From contig NZ_CP009556.1 in assembly GCF_000959365.1 (NCBI RefSeq), positions 496,001-560,000 on the forward strand: a stretch of 64,000 nt of DNA. The letters are read 5' to 3'. Source of the DNA: Burkholderia oklahomensis C6786 (GTDB lineage: Bacteria > Pseudomonadota > Gammaproteobacteria > Burkholderiales > Burkholderiaceae). The notes under the pieces were generated by a model. The model saw only the letters and a program-made list of their open reading frames with translations. It had not been told where the DNA came from and ran no database searches. Below, in pieces: positions 10,767-20,671 of this stretch. The stretch's first letter is position 1, and each line of letters starts with the position of its first letter. Position numbers and translations under genes: made by a program.

Positions 10767-11330
10767 CTATTCGGTGAACGGCAGCGTCGTCTGCCCGTCG
10801 GCGCGCATCTCGAACACGTTCAACGTCATCGCGACGAGCGCGTAATAGCCGAGCAACGCGACGAGATTCACGATCACCGGGTGGCCGAAACGCGCGACCG
10901 ACGCGTCGTACGTCGCGTCGGCTACGCGCTTCGTCTCGTACAGCTCGGTCGCGAAGCGGAAGATCAGCGCATCGTCGGCGTCGTCGAACGCCGGGGCCGT
11001 GCCGGTTCGGATCGCTTCGGCGACCTCGGCGGGCACGCCCGCATCGAGCGCGATCGGATGATGGATGTGCCATTCCGCCTGCGAGCGCCAACGCGCCGCC
11101 GTCACGAGGATCGCGAGCTCCGACAGCCGTAACGGCAGCCCGGTGCGATACCGGCAGAACGCGCCGAGCCGCTGCGCGTGCTGCGCGAGCTCGGGACTCG
11201 CGATCCAGCCGAGAAACGGCCCGTTCAGATTGCCGCGCGGCCCGCTCAGGATCTCGTCGAGCACCGCCTTCTGCTCATCGGTCGCGGTCTCGCGCTGGAA
11301 TTCAGGAAGCCTCATCTTTGTTTTCGTCAT
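10767..11330 (-). CDS. Carboxymuconolactone-decarboxylase/AhpD-fold protein
   Basis: 187 aa, all-helical CMD-like sequence with the central motif SQAEWHIHHPIAL, in place of the CxxC of classical AhpD peroxidases. Many such proteins are annotated as gamma-carboxymuconolactone decarboxylase-like, but the lack of CxxC means a peroxidase role is not supported. It lies 42 bp downstream of the class III aminotransferase on the same strand and may be the last gene of that six-gene unit. ATG 11330 has GGTGA upstream; ATG 11315 is an alternative. Confidence 0.85.
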   Translation of the reverse strand: MTKTKMRLPEFQRETATDEQKAVLDEILSGPRGNLNGPFLGWIASPELAQHAQRLGAFCRYRTGLPLRLSELAILVTAARWRSQAEWHIHHPIALDAGVPAEVAEAIRTGTAPAFDDADDALIFRFATELYETKRVADATYDASVARFGHPVIVNLVALLGYYALVAMTLNVFEMRADGQTTLPFTE

Positions 11331-11372
11331 GTCGGTTCACCGGAGCAAAAGATGCGCACGTGCGGCCGCACG

Positions 11373-12719
11373 TCAACGCACGGCTGCCGCGCCGATCGAT
11401 GCGAGCGCCGCCTCGATCGCGCCCGCGAGCCGCTCGACGATCGTGCCGATCTGCTGCGCGGTGCAGATGAACGGCGGCGCGAGCAGGATATGATCGCCCG
11501 AATTGCCGTCGACGGTGCCGCCCATCGGATACACCATCAGCCCGCGCTGCATCGCTTCGCGCTTGACGATCGCGTGGAGCTTCTGCTGCGGCTCGAACGG
11601 CGCCTTCGTGTCGCGCTCGCGCACGAGCTCGACGCCGACGAACAGCCCGCGGCCGCGCACGTCGCCGACGTGCGGATGACCGGCGTAGCGCTCGCGCAAC
11701 AGCGCACGCAGTTGCTCGCCGCGCGCCTTCACGTTGTCGAGCAGCCGATCCTCGGCGATCACGCGCTGCACTTCGAGCGCGGCCGCGCATGCGCTCGCGT
11801 GGCCGATATACGTGTGGCCGTGCTGAAAGAAGCCCGAACCGCCGACGATGGTCCGGTAGATCTCGTCGCTGACGAGCGTTGCGCCGATCGGCTGATAGCC
11901 GGCGCCGAGCCCTTTCGCGATCGTCAGGATATCGGGCGCGACGCCGTCCTCTTCGCACGCGAACAGATAGCCGGTGCGTCCCATTCCCGACATGATCTCG
12001 TCAAGAATCAACAGGACACCGTACTTGTCGCACACCGCGCGGATCTTGCGGAAATACTCGCGCACGGGCGGCACCGCACCCGCCGTCGCGCCGACGACCG
12101 TCTCCGCGACGAACGCCGCGACCGTGCCCGGCCCGAGCTCGAGAATCTTGTCTTCGAGCTCGTCGGCAAGGCGCTGCGCGAACGCCTCTTCGCTTTCGTC
12201 CGCGCGCTGCTCGCGATACGCGTAGCACGGGCTCACGTGATGCGCTTCGATCAGAAGCGGCAGGAACGGCGCGCGCCGCCACGCGTTGCCGCCGATCGCG
12301 AGCGCGCCGAGCGTGTTGCCGTGATAGCTCTGCCGGCGCGCGATGAAATGCCGGCGCGCGGGCTCGTCCTTTTCGACGAAGTACTGACGCGCGAGCTTCA
12401 GCGCGGCTTCGATCGCTTCCGATCCGCCCGACACGAAGTACACGTGCTCGAGCCCCGCCGGCGCGGCGGCGACGAGCCGGTCCGCGAGTTCCTCGGCCGG
12501 CTGCGTCGTGAAGAACGACGTGTGCGCGTACGGCAGTTGCTGCGCCTGCCGCTTGATCGCGTCGATCACGCGCTGATTGCTGTGCCCGAGGCACGACACG
12601 GCCGCGCCGCCGCACGCGTCGATGTAGCGCTTGCCCGTCGAATCGACGATCTCGATGCCGTCGCCCGCGACCGCGACCGGCAGGTTCGCGCGCGGCGCGC
12701 GATGAAATACGGTGGTCAT
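11373..12719 (-). CDS. Class III PLP-dependent aminotransferase
   Basis: 448 aa. Typical fold-type I class III features are visible: GGAAVSCLGHSN near the N-terminus, SGGSEAIEAALK for cofactor phosphate binding, DEIMSGMGRTG, and the Schiff-base lysine in TIAKGLGAGYQP near residue 280. Such enzymes move amino groups of omega-amino acids, diamines or other amines to pyruvate or 2-oxoglutarate. The substrate here is not evident. The start codon overlaps the stop of the C45 gene (ATGA), which fixes the start and shows translational coupling with the importer operon. Confidence 0.9.
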   Translation of the reverse strand: MTTVFHRAPRANLPVAVAGDGIEIVDSTGKRYIDACGGAAVSCLGHSNQRVIDAIKRQAQQLPYAHTSFFTTQPAEELADRLVAAAPAGLEHVYFVSGGSEAIEAALKLARQYFVEKDEPARRHFIARRQSYHGNTLGALAIGGNAWRRAPFLPLLIEAHHVSPCYAYREQRADESEEAFAQRLADELEDKILELGPGTVAAFVAETVVGATAGAVPPVREYFRKIRAVCDKYGVLLILDEIMSGMGRTGYLFACEEDGVAPDILTIAKGLGAGYQPIGATLVSDEIYRTIVGGSGFFQHGHTYIGHASACAAALEVQRVIAEDRLLDNVKARGEQLRALLRERYAGHPHVGDVRGRGLFVGVELVRERDTKAPFEPQQKLHAIVKREAMQRGLMVYPMGGTVDGNSGDHILLAPPFICTAQQIGTIVERLAGAIEAALASIGAAAVR

Positions 12720-13786
12720 GCGTGTCCTTCTTCGTGTCGAAGCGCCGACGGACGCTGCGCGTCCCGCGGCACGAATTGCTGAAAGCACACCGAGCCCTGC
12801 TCGCGCACCTCGAACGCGACGCCGTCGTCGCCGATCGAGAACAGCGCGGTCGCAAGCGTGTTTTCGTCGTCGGGATCGTTCGGATCGTCGCGGTAGATCG
12901 GCAGGCCGTCGCCCGCGCGGTCGGCGAGCACGCGCCACAGCGCGGATGCGTCGGCTGCGCCGTCGAGCGGCGGCAGAAGCTGCGCGAGCCGCGCTTGCCG
13001 ATCGGCGGACGACGCGGTGACGATCTGCGCTTCGGCGTCGCAGCCCGGATGAACCAGATGGTTCGCATGGCCGGACACGCCGTCGACGTCGAGCACCGAC
13101 GTGCGCGCGACGCTCGCCTCGACGCTGACGACGCGCCGCTCGCCCGCGCAGCCGAGCGTGTGATGGAAGCCGCTCGCGCGCGGCGTGTCGCACAGCATGC
13201 GCAGCGCGTCGTCGAGCGACAACGCGTCGAGCACCGCGCGCGCGAGGATCATCCGCGGCACACCCGCGGCCGGACGGCCGATGCGGACATTGTTGATCGC
13301 CTGCACGAGCCCCGCGCGATTCACCGCAAACGTATGGCCCGGCAGCGAGCCCGGATAGTAGAAACTGACGAAGCCCGGCTTGCCGTCGGGCCGCACGTCG
13401 ACGAGCATGCACTTGCCGCGCAGATGCGGATCGCCGTCCTCGTTGTGCGCGATCATCCGTTCGCGCGGCGTGCGCACCGCGAGCGTCGTGCAGCCGTCCG
13501 GCGCGTTGTGGATCAACTCGCCGCGGCAGTTCCAGACGAACACGTCTTCCGCATGCCAGCCGAGGCCGGCCGCGAGCCCGTCAAGCTCGGCGACGAGCGT
13601 CGGAAACGCCGTCTCGGCCGCGCGGCGCAGCTCGGCGACGAACGGATGGCCGCGCCAGCGCGCGACCGCGCGCCATGCGCTGCTCTGCGCGAAGTACGCA
13701 TCCATCGCCGGCCGGGCGAGCTCGCCGAGCTGCCTGCCGATGTCATGCGGCGAACCCGCCACGACGACGGGCTTGAGAAACTTCAT
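12716..13786 (-). CDS. C45-family autoproteolytic acyltransferase/amidohydrolase
   Basis: 356 aa, resembling the isopenicillin-N acyltransferase (acyl-CoA:6-APA) family. The probable nucleophile is Cys99 in APDGCTTLAV, exposed in this family by self-cleavage between Gly and Cys, which makes the protein an Ntn hydrolase. GKCMLVDVRPDGKPGF and AGLVQAINNVR follow. Family members hydrolyse or form amide bonds of acylated amino acids. It lies between the importer ATPase (12-bp gap) and the aminotransferase (4-bp overlap), which suggests that an imported acylated or amide-linked amine is cleaved here and then transaminated. This pathway is inferred. AGGA lies upstream of the ATG. Confidence 0.85.
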   Translation of the reverse strand: MKFLKPVVVAGSPHDIGRQLGELARPAMDAYFAQSSAWRAVARWRGHPFVAELRRAAETAFPTLVAELDGLAAGLGWHAEDVFVWNCRGELIHNAPDGCTTLAVRTPRERMIAHNEDGDPHLRGKCMLVDVRPDGKPGFVSFYYPGSLPGHTFAVNRAGLVQAINNVRIGRPAAGVPRMILARAVLDALSLDDALRMLCDTPRASGFHHTLGCAGERRVVSVEASVARTSVLDVDGVSGHANHLVHPGCDAEAQIVTASSADRQARLAQLLPPLDGAADASALWRVLADRAGDGLPIYRDDPNDPDDENTLATALFSIGDDGVAFEVREQGSVCFQQFVPRDAQRPSALRHEEGHA

Positions 13787-13798
13787 CGGTTGTCCTGA

Positions 13799-14527
13799 TC
13801 ACGAAACGTGTTTGAGAAAATCCTTCAGGCGCGGCGTCGGCGGATGATCGATCAGCGTCCTCGGATCGCCGTCCTCGGCGATGCCGCCCTGATCCATGAA
13901 CAAGAGCCGCGTGCCGACCTGCTTCGCAAAGCCGATCTCATGCGTGACGACGATCATCGTCATCCCTTCGTTCGCGAGATCGCGCATCACCTTCAGCACT
14001 TCGTGGCGCAGCTCGGGATCGAGCGCCGACGTGGGCTCGTCGAACAGCATCAGCTTCGGCTTGATCGCGAGTGCGCGCGCGATCGCGACGCGCTGCTGCT
14101 GGCCGCCCGACAGCTCGGACGGATAGTGGTTCGCGCGTGCTTCGAGGCCCACTTTCACGAGCAGCGCCATCGCCTGATCGCGCGCCTGCGCACGCGACGC
14201 GCCGCGCACCTGGGTCGGCCCGAACATCACGTTCTCGAGCGCGGTCATCTGCGGAAACAGATTGAACTGCTGGAACACCATCCCGGCTTCGAGCCGGATG
14301 TTGTGGACCACCGCGGCCTTGCCTTTCACGCTCTGCCCGTCGACGAGCAGATCGCCGCCGGTGATCTTCTCGAGCACGTTGATGCAGCGAAGCATCGTCG
14401 ACTTGCCCGAGCCCGACGGCCCGACGACGACCACGACCTCGCCCGCGTCGATGCACAGGCTGATGTCCTTCAGCACCGGCACGTGACCGAAGCTCTTCGA
14501 CACATTGCGGAATTCGACCATGCTCAT
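13799..14527 (-). CDS. Polar amino-acid ABC importer, ATP-binding subunit
   Basis: 242 aa with Walker [11 protein letters not shown]-loop QQFNLFPQ, signature LSGGQQQR, Walker B LMLFDEP and the switch histidine in VVTHE. It is of the GlnQ/HisP class that powers uptake of polar amino acids. ATGA overlap with the permease stop fixes the start at 14527; ATG 14521 is also in frame. Second membrane-complex gene after the permease in a leftward operon. Confidence 0.93.
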   Translation of the reverse strand: MSMVEFRNVSKSFGHVPVLKDISLCIDAGEVVVVVGPSGSGKSTMLRCINVLEKITGGDLLVDGQSVKGKAAVVHNIRLEAGMVFQQFNLFPQMTALENVMFGPTQVRGASRAQARDQAMALLVKVGLEARANHYPSELSGGQQQRVAIARALAIKPKLMLFDEPTSALDPELRHEVLKVMRDLANEGMTMIVVTHEIGFAKQVGTRLLFMDQGGIAEDGDPRTLIDHPPTPRLKDFLKHVS

Positions 14528-15180
14528 AGGATGCGCATCCTTCTTTCGACGAAGCGAAGCGTGAGCGTCATCACGCCGGTGAGTACGAGATAGATCGCGG
14601 CGACCGCGCTCCAGATCTCGACCGCCTGAAAGTTGCCGGCGATGATCTCCTGCCCCTTGCGCGTCAGCTCGCCGACGCCAATCACGATGAACAGCGATGT
14701 GTCCTTCAGACTGACGATGCATTGGTTGCCGAGCGGCGGAATCAGCCGACGAAATGCGAGCGGCCCGACGATCTTCACGAGCACGCGCGGCATCGACAGC
14801 CCCATCGCAAGCCCCGCTTCCGTCAATCCCTTGGGAATGGAAAGCAATGCGCCGCGCACGACCTCGGCGAGATACGCGCCCGAGTTCAGCGTGATCGCGA
14901 CGATTGCGGCCGTCAGGCCGTCGATCCGGATATGCGCGAGCAGCGGCAGCGCGAAATAGAGAAACATCACCTGCACGACGATCGGCGTGCCGCGGATCAG
15001 TTCGATGTAAACCTGCGCGAGCACGTTCAGCGCGGCAGGGCCGTACGCGCGAAACATGCCGGCGACCATGCCGACGAGAAAACCGCCCGCCAGCCCGAAA
15101 AATGCGATGAAAACCGTGAGCTTCACGCCGTCCATCAAGTCCGGCAATGCAGCCCATATCGCTGACCAGTCGAATTGCAC
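14524..15180 (-). CDS. Polar amino-acid ABC importer, permease subunit
   Basis: 218 aa, about five membrane helices, His/Glu/Gln/Arg/opine (HEAA) permease family. [13 protein letters not shown] is the family signature and the EAA-type loop ([15 protein letters not shown]) contacts the ATPase. A single permease gene implies a homodimer in the inner membrane. Binding protein upstream, ATPase downstream with a 4-bp overlap. Confidence 0.92.
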   Translation of the reverse strand: MQFDWSAIWAALPDLMDGVKLTVFIAFFGLAGGFLVGMVAGMFRAYGPAALNVLAQVYIELIRGTPIVVQVMFLYFALPLLAHIRIDGLTAAIVAITLNSGAYLAEVVRGALLSIPKGLTEAGLAMGLSMPRVLVKIVGPLAFRRLIPPLGNQCIVSLKDTSLFIVIGVGELTRKGQEIIAGNFQAVEIWSAVAAIYLVLTGVMTLTLRFVERRMRIL

Positions 15181-15244
15181 ATCCAGCTCCCGATTGAGTT
15201 TCGATCGACGCGGCGAAACACGCCGCGCCGGCCTGCTTCGCCGC

Positions 15245-15997
15245 TTACGACTTCGGCGGCTCGGAGCCGAACCACTTCTTGTAGATCTTCGCGTAGCGGC
15301 CGTCGGCCTTCATCTTCGCGAGCTCGGCGTTGACCTTCGCGACGAGCGGGCTGCCCTTCGGGAAGCCGATCCCGTACTTGTCGCCGCTCACCGGCGTGCC
15401 CGCGACCTTCACGCGGCCCTTGCCTTCGTTGTTCACGAAGAACAGCACGTTCGGCGTGTCGTGCATCGCGGCATCGACGCGGCCGGCTTCGAGCGCGAGA
15501 TACGCCTGATCGATGTTCGGGAACTGGCGGATCTCCTTCGGCTTCAGGTGCGCCTTGATCCAGTCGATCGTCGCGGTGCCCGTCTTCGCGGCGATCACCT
15601 TGCCGTTCAGGTCGTCGATCGACTTGATCGTCGCGTTGTTCGTCTGGACCATCGCGGCGAGACCGCTGTCGTAGTACGGATCGGAGAAGTCGATCGCCTT
15701 CTTGCGCTCCTCCTTGATCGTCATTCCGGACAGCGCGACGTCGATGTTCTGCGTCTGCAGCGCCGGAATCAGGCCGGCGAAGTCCATCGGCTGGATCTTG
15801 TAGGTCCAGCCCGCGTCTTTCGCGATCTCGGCCCACAGGTCGAGATCGAAGCCGACGTATTTGTCGCCTTGCTTGAACTCGAACGGCATGAACGAGGTGT
15901 CGGTGCCGACGACGAGCTCCTTCGCCTGCGCGCTGGCGAGGCTCGCGCCGACGAGCGCGACCGCGACGACTGTCTTGATGAACGAACGGCGTCCCAT
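15245..15997 (-). CDS. Polar amino-acid ABC importer, periplasmic binding protein
   Basis: 250 aa. A cleavable signal peptide (MGRRSFIK, hydrophobic core, ASAQA around residues 20-25) precedes a family 3 solute-binding domain: [55 protein letters not shown]. This matches the GlnH/ArtJ group that binds polar or basic amino acids; the ligand cannot be told. It is the first gene of the operon, 64 bp before the permease gene. Confidence 0.92.
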   Translation of the reverse strand: MGRRSFIKTVVAVALVGASLASAQAKELVVGTDTSFMPFEFKQGDKYVGFDLDLWAEIAKDAGWTYKIQPMDFAGLIPALQTQNIDVALSGMTIKEERKKAIDFSDPYYDSGLAAMVQTNNATIKSIDDLNGKVIAAKTGTATIDWIKAHLKPKEIRQFPNIDQAYLALEAGRVDAAMHDTPNVLFFVNNEGKGRVKVAGTPVSGDKYGIGFPKGSPLVAKVNAELAKMKADGRYAKIYKKWFGSEPPKS

Positions 15998-16616
15998 GAT
16001 TTATCTTCTCCGCAGTGAGTGGCGATGCCCCGATCTGGCCGGGGAACGGCGACGAACACCAGCCGCACCGCAACACGCGATGTCGTTATTGTAATTCGTG
16101 CAACATGTGTTGTCACGACGGATGCTACGCCGCCAAAAAAGAAAGCAACAGGAATTTGCGTCGCAAAAAACCCCTAGGCGTGGGGCTTCGTCTGGCAATG
16201 GGAAGGGTGCGGGATTGCCGGGCGCGCCGGCTGAGGCGGGTGCGCAGTGGAAACTTCCGCCGGGGTCCGACCGAATCGAACCGGAGCCTGCGGCATGCGT
16301 GAACCGCGGAGCTTGGGGAGCGGCGCGCGCGGCGCGAGACGGCGACCGGCGCGAATGACGATGATGATCGGGACTGCGAATCGCTGGCTTCGGCTTCGGA
16401 CTGGGAGGGGAGAAGAAGAGCGGCAGGCGGAAGAAAGGGAAGCGGGAAGCATCCGCTTACATCCCGCATCGCCGAGCCAAGCAAAGACATACGCGAAAAC
16501 GATTCATCGCAATCGCTTCGAACGACGAACCAACTCGCGCCGCGCTGCAGCGCGAAATGCGGCCGCATCGCCCGCCCCGCGCCAACGCAACCGAAGCAAC
16601 AGCCCGCAAACCGCGC
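15998..16616. other. Intergenic region upstream of importer operon, downstream of hpnG
   Basis: 619 bp separating the importer operon from the hopanoid operon, both leftward. The part near 16080-16140 is AT-richer and holds the promoter listed separately. I see no convincing gene in 16150-16610, and codon composition there is not gene-like. Confidence 0.6.
16088..16116 (-). promoter_or_regulatory. Sigma-70-type promoter of the amino-acid importer operon
   Basis: On the minus strand, -35 GTGACA (16111-16116) and -10 TACAAT (16088-16093) are separated by 17 bp, each matching the consensus at 5 of 6 positions. It lies about 90 bp upstream of the binding-protein start. Confidence 0.65.
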
Positions 16617-17324
16617 TCAGCCGATCCGCCACGCCCCCGTGCGTTCGAACGCTTGCCGCGCCTGCACGAGCGTCGAGCGCGCCGCGCGCGCGTCGCCCGC
16701 GACCTGCAGCAGCGCGCCGAGCTGCGACGGCTGCTTCGCAAGCTCGCGCAGGATCGGCAGGATCGCCGTGCTGCCGTCTTCGCGCAGTCCGGCCGTCGCC
16801 GCTTTCGGCAGCGTGCGCCACGCCGGATCGACGATCGCGCGGCACACCGCGAACGGCACGCCGCGCGCCGCCGCGAACGCGCCGGCGATATGCGATTCCA
16901 TGTCGACCGCGAGCGCGCCGCTCCTCCGATGCAGCGATTCCTTCTCGCGCGCGTCGACGACAGGCGCGCCGACCGCCGCAAGCGTGCCGCGCCGCGTGCG
17001 CGCCGCGATCGGCGTGCCGGCGAGCGCGGCGACGAGGCGCGCGCTCCAGGCGGAATCGGTATTGAGCACGCCGAACGGCCCATCGACCGCATCGGCGACG
17101 ATCAGCACGCCCGGCGCGAGATCGGGTGCGAGGCCGCCCGCCGTGCCGAAACTGACGACGCCCGCGCAGCCGTGCGCATCGGCCGCTTCGGCGAGCGCGC
17201 GCTCGAGCCGGTCCGCGCGCGCCGCGTAAACCGCTTCGACGCCCGCGCCGCGCGCGATCCGCGCCTCGAACGCCATCCCGGCGACGGCGATCACGGGCGC
17301 GGCCGAATGGCCGGAACCAGCCAT
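16617..17324 (-). CDS. hpnG: HpnG hopanoid-associated phosphorylase
   Basis: 235 aa, nucleoside-phosphorylase fold with GVVSFGTAGGL and AVDMESHIAGAFA, the latter a typical ribose-binding DMES motif. In the hopanoid pathway HpnG acts on adenosylhopane, releasing adenine to give a ribosylhopane derivative on the way to bacteriohopanetetrol. It starts 6 bp after the shc stop, so it is in the same operon. Confidence 0.88.
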   Translation of the reverse strand: MAGSGHSAAPVIAVAGMAFEARIARGAGVEAVYAARADRLERALAEAADAHGCAGVVSFGTAGGLAPDLAPGVLIVADAVDGPFGVLNTDSAWSARLVAALAGTPIAARTRRGTLAAVGAPVVDAREKESLHRRSGALAVDMESHIAGAFAAARGVPFAVCRAIVDPAWRTLPKAATAGLREDGSTAILPILRELAKQPSQLGALLQVAGDARAARSTLVQARQAFERTGAWRIG

Positions 17325-17330
17325 CGCCCG

Positions 17331-19328
17331 TTACATCCCGACCGTCACGCGCGTCGTGTTCGCGCGCTTCAGGTTGCGATAGCGGGCGAGCGCCCACAGC
17401 GGGAAGAACTTGCGGTAGCCGTGATAACGCAGATAGAACACGCGCGGGAAGCCCGTCGCGGTGAAGCGCGTCTCGTCCCACAGGCCGTGCTCGCACTGCG
17501 CGCCGAGCAGATAGTCGATCCCGCGCGCGACGACCGGATTGTCGACTTCGCCCGCCGCCATCAGGCCGAGCAGCGCCCATGCCGTCTGTGACGACGAGCT
17601 CGGCGCACGCTCGTAGCCGCGGTAATCGAGCTTGTAGCTTTCGCCGTCCTCGCCCCAGCCGCCGTCCTGATTCTGAATCGACAAGAGCCATTGCGCGGCC
17701 CGCTTCACGCGCGGATCGTCGTGGCCGAGGCCGGCCGCGTTCAGCGCGCACAGCGCGGTCCACGTGCCGTAGATGTAGTTCATCCCCCAGCGGCCGTACC
17801 AGCTGCCGTCCGGCTCCTGCTCTTTCAGCATGTAGTCGAATGCACGCCGTGCGGGCTCGCTCGACGCGTTCGTCTCGCCGAGCTGCGCGAGCATCGAAAG
17901 GCAGCGGCCCGACACGTCGGCCGTCGGCGGATCGAGCAGCGCGCCGTGATCCGAGAACGGAATGTTGTTCAGGTAGTACTGCGTGTTCTCCGGCTCGAAC
18001 GCCCCCCAGCCGCCGTCGCTGCTCTGCATGCCGACGACCCACTCGCGCGCGCGCGCGATCTGCTCGCGATACGCATCCGACTGATCGAGCTTCGCGACGC
18101 GGTCCATCGCCATCACGACGACCGCCGTGTCGTCGACGTCCGGATAGTGCGGGTTCGCGTACTGGAACGCCCAGCCGCCCGGACGCACGTGCGGACGGCG
18201 CGAGATCCAGTCGCCGCGCACGTCGAGGATCTGCCGCGGAATCAGCCAGTCGAGGCCGCGCACGGCCGCGTCGCGCGCGCGCTCGTCGCCCGTCTCGAGC
18301 AGCGCGTGCGCGGCGAGCGACGTGTCCCAGACAGGCGACAGGCACGGCTGGCAATACGCCTCTTCTTCGCCGACGACGAGCAGCTTCTCGATCGACTGGC
18401 GCGCGATCGCGCGGTTCGGATGATCTTCAGGATAGCCAAGCGCCGCATACATCATCACCGCGTTCGCCATCGCCGGGTAGATCGCGCCGAGGCCGTCCTC
18501 GCCGTTCAGGCGCTCGTCGACGAACGCGACCGCCTGCCGGATCGCACGCTCGCGCGTGTAGCGGGGGAACAGGCCGTCGACGAGGCGCAGCACGCCGTCG
18601 ACCGCGCGGAAGAACGCGAACCAGCCGGTGCTCTGGTGCGGCTGCTTCGGCAGCAGGCCCGTGTTGACGGGCGCGCTCTTGAACAGCTCGTCGATGCGCA
18701 CGCCGCGCGGATTCTTCGCGACCGGCCGCTTCGCGTTCAGCACGAGGAGCGGCACGATCACGGTGCGCGCCCAATACGACACCTTCGACAGATGGAACGG
18801 GAACCATTGCGGCAGCAGCATCACTTCGACCGGCATCATCGGCACCGCGTACCACGGCACGACGCCGTACAGCGCGAGCTGAATCCGCGTGAACACGTTC
18901 GACGTCTCCGCGCCGCCCATCGCGTGGATCGCGCGACGCGCGCGCTGCATGTGCTCGGCGTTCTCGTCGTCGCCGATCACCTTCAGCGCGAAGTACGCCT
19001 TCACGCTCGCGCTGACGTTCGGCGCGCCGTCGGTGAAGAGCGGCCAGCCGCCGTCCGGCTGCTGGATGCGGCGCAGATAGCGCGCGATCTTCTGCTCGAG
19101 CTCGGCGTTCGGCTCCTCGCCGAGATAGTGGACGAGCAGCACGTATTCGGCCGGGATCGTCGAATCGGCCTCGAGTTCGTAGACCCAGTGGCCGTCCGCG
19201 TTCTGCGCGGCGAGGAGCGCGTCGGTCGCGCGCGCGACGGCGGCGTCGAGGCCGGCGGTCACGGCGGGCGCATCGGCGGCCGGCGCGGCGGCTGCGTCGA
19301 GCGTGTGCATTTCGGTCATGTCGTTCAT
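17331..19328 (-). CDS. shc: Squalene-hopene cyclase
   Basis: 665 aa, the usual size for the family. The catalytic motif DVDDTAV (the DxDD acid) is present, and QW-type repeats recur (QQPDGGWPLF, QSSDGGWGAFEPEN, QNQDGGWGEDGESY). The enzyme is a monotopic membrane protein that folds squalene into hopene or hopanol. The start at 19328 (MNDMTEMHTL) is supported by GAGGG upstream; the longer in-frame extension is Arg-rich and unlike the family. It lies between hpnD and hpnG. Confidence 0.95.
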   Translation of the reverse strand: MNDMTEMHTLDAAAAPAADAPAVTAGLDAAVARATDALLAAQNADGHWVYELEADSTIPAEYVLLVHYLGEEPNAELEQKIARYLRRIQQPDGGWPLFTDGAPNVSASVKAYFALKVIGDDENAEHMQRARRAIHAMGGAETSNVFTRIQLALYGVVPWYAVPMMPVEVMLLPQWFPFHLSKVSYWARTVIVPLLVLNAKRPVAKNPRGVRIDELFKSAPVNTGLLPKQPHQSTGWFAFFRAVDGVLRLVDGLFPRYTRERAIRQAVAFVDERLNGEDGLGAIYPAMANAVMMYAALGYPEDHPNRAIARQSIEKLLVVGEEEAYCQPCLSPVWDTSLAAHALLETGDERARDAAVRGLDWLIPRQILDVRGDWISRRPHVRPGGWAFQYANPHYPDVDDTAVVVMAMDRVAKLDQSDAYREQIARAREWVVGMQSSDGGWGAFEPENTQYYLNNIPFSDHGALLDPPTADVSGRCLSMLAQLGETNASSEPARRAFDYMLKEQEPDGSWYGRWGMNYIYGTWTALCALNAAGLGHDDPRVKRAAQWLLSIQNQDGGWGEDGESYKLDYRGYERAPSSSSQTAWALLGLMAAGEVDNPVVARGIDYLLGAQCEHGLWDETRFTATGFPRVFYLRYHGYRKFFPLWALARYRNLKRANTTRVTVGM

Positions 19329-19676
19329 CGGTCCCTCTCTTATTGCCGGCGCGCGCGTCGGGCGATCTCGCCTGGACGAAGCGCGCGCCTGTTCGTCGCG
19401 GGCCGGCCTGCGGCCGTCCAAGCGCCCGCGGACACCTGGTTCGACACGCGCGTGCGCGTGCCGGGACGTTGCATGCGCCGCGCGGGTGCCGCGCGACAAG
19501 CCATCGGCGCGACGCAGACGCCGGTTCCGATCGTCATGCGTCGCGTGCGATCGGATCGGCGCCGCCCGCGCGCGGCGGCGGGTTGCGATGCGGTGCGCAG
19601 TGCGCGCCGCCGTTCGAACGTCGCGGCGCGGCCGGACAAGCGCGCGCCGCCCGCGCCGACGGTCTCCCGCATCGAA
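19329..19676. other. Intergenic gap between hpnD and shc
   Basis: 348 bp of very GC-rich sequence with no gene-like frame that I trust. The gap is long enough for shc to have its own promoter, but I cannot point to one. Confidence 0.5.
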
Positions 19677-20525
19677 TCAGAACAGCGCGTAACGCGCCAC
19701 GAGCAGCAGCATCCGCGCGCGCGGCTTGCGCAGCGGCGTGCGCGGCGGTGCGAAGCCGCGTGCGACCGCGGCTTCGAGAATCAGGCGATATGCGCCCGAC
19801 ATGATGCGCGGCGCGCGAACTTGCGTGCGCGGCGACGCGTCCATCACCGCATCGGCCTGCGCGAAATGCCGCTGTGCGCGCTCGACGAGCGTCGCGCAGA
19901 CGCGCGGCAGCTTCGGATCGCGCGCAATCGTCTGCGGATCGGTGATCGCGATCCCTTCGCGTGCGAGCAGCTCGCGCGGCAGGTAGCAGCGGTTGATCGC
20001 CGCGTCGTCGTCGATGTCGCGCAGGATGTTCGTCAATTGCAGCGCGCGGCCGAGGTGGTGCGACAGCACGCGGCCGGACTCGTCCGGCATCCCGAAAATC
20101 CTCACCGATAGCCGGCCGGCGGAGCTCGCGACGCGGTCGCAGTACAGGTCGAGCGTCGCTTCGTCGGGCGCGCAGATGTCCTCGGCGGCGTCCATCGCCA
20201 TCCCGTCGATCATCGCGTGGAAGTCTTCGCGATGCAGTCCGAACTTTCCGATCTCGCGCACGAGCGGCACGAGCGACGCGCGCGGCTTGCCCGCGTAGCA
20301 GTCGTCGATGTCCGCGCGCCAGCGGTCGAGCTGCGCCGCGCGCTCGGCGCGCGGGCCGCCTTCGTCGGCGATGTCGTCGACCGCGCGGCAGAACGCGTAG
20401 ACCTGGAACATCGCGTCGCGCTGCTCCGCGGGCAGGATGCGCATCGCGAGATAGAAAGAGCTGCCCGATGTGACGGCAGCGGCGTCGGTTTCGTTATCGT
20501 CCACGACGGGATTGGAAACGGCCAA
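19677..20525 (-). CDS. hpnD: HpnD presqualene diphosphate synthase
   Basis: 282 aa, trans-isoprenyl diphosphate synthase (squalene/phytoene synthase) family. Both Asp-rich motifs are present: FCRAVDDIADEGG and LTNILRDIDDDA. HpnD condenses two farnesyl diphosphates to presqualene diphosphate; HpnC and HpnE, which finish squalene, are not in the window. I chose a TTG start at 20525 because GGAG sits six bases upstream and the sequence from there (AVSNPVVDDNETDAAAV) reads like a family N-terminus; no good ATG is near. First gene of the leftward hpnD-shc-hpnG group. Confidence 0.87.
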   Translation of the reverse strand: MAVSNPVVDDNETDAAAVTSGSSFYLAMRILPAEQRDAMFQVYAFCRAVDDIADEGGPRAERAAQLDRWRADIDDCYAGKPRASLVPLVREIGKFGLHREDFHAMIDGMAMDAAEDICAPDEATLDLYCDRVASSAGRLSVRIFGMPDESGRVLSHHLGRALQLTNILRDIDDDAAINRCYLPRELLAREGIAITDPQTIARDPKLPRVCATLVERAQRHFAQADAVMDASPRTQVRAPRIMSGAYRLILEAAVARGFAPPRTPLRKPRARMLLLVARYALF

Positions 20526-20662
20526 GACGAGCTCCGCTAAGGCGCCCTCGCGGGGCGATTGAAGAAGCCATGCCCGGCTGGGGATGGTAAATGCGTGCGA
20601 GATGCGCGAACGATGGGCGCAGACAGGCACAAATTACCGGCGGGAAACCGGAATTGGGCGAG

Positions 20663-20671
20663 AGTATAGCA
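20663..20671 (-). promoter_or_regulatory. Candidate extended -10 promoter of hpnD operon
   Basis: Minus strand TGC followed by TATACT gives an extended -10 element about 140 bp upstream of the hpnD start. No good -35 is seen, which is compatible with extended -10 promoters. Confidence 0.4.
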
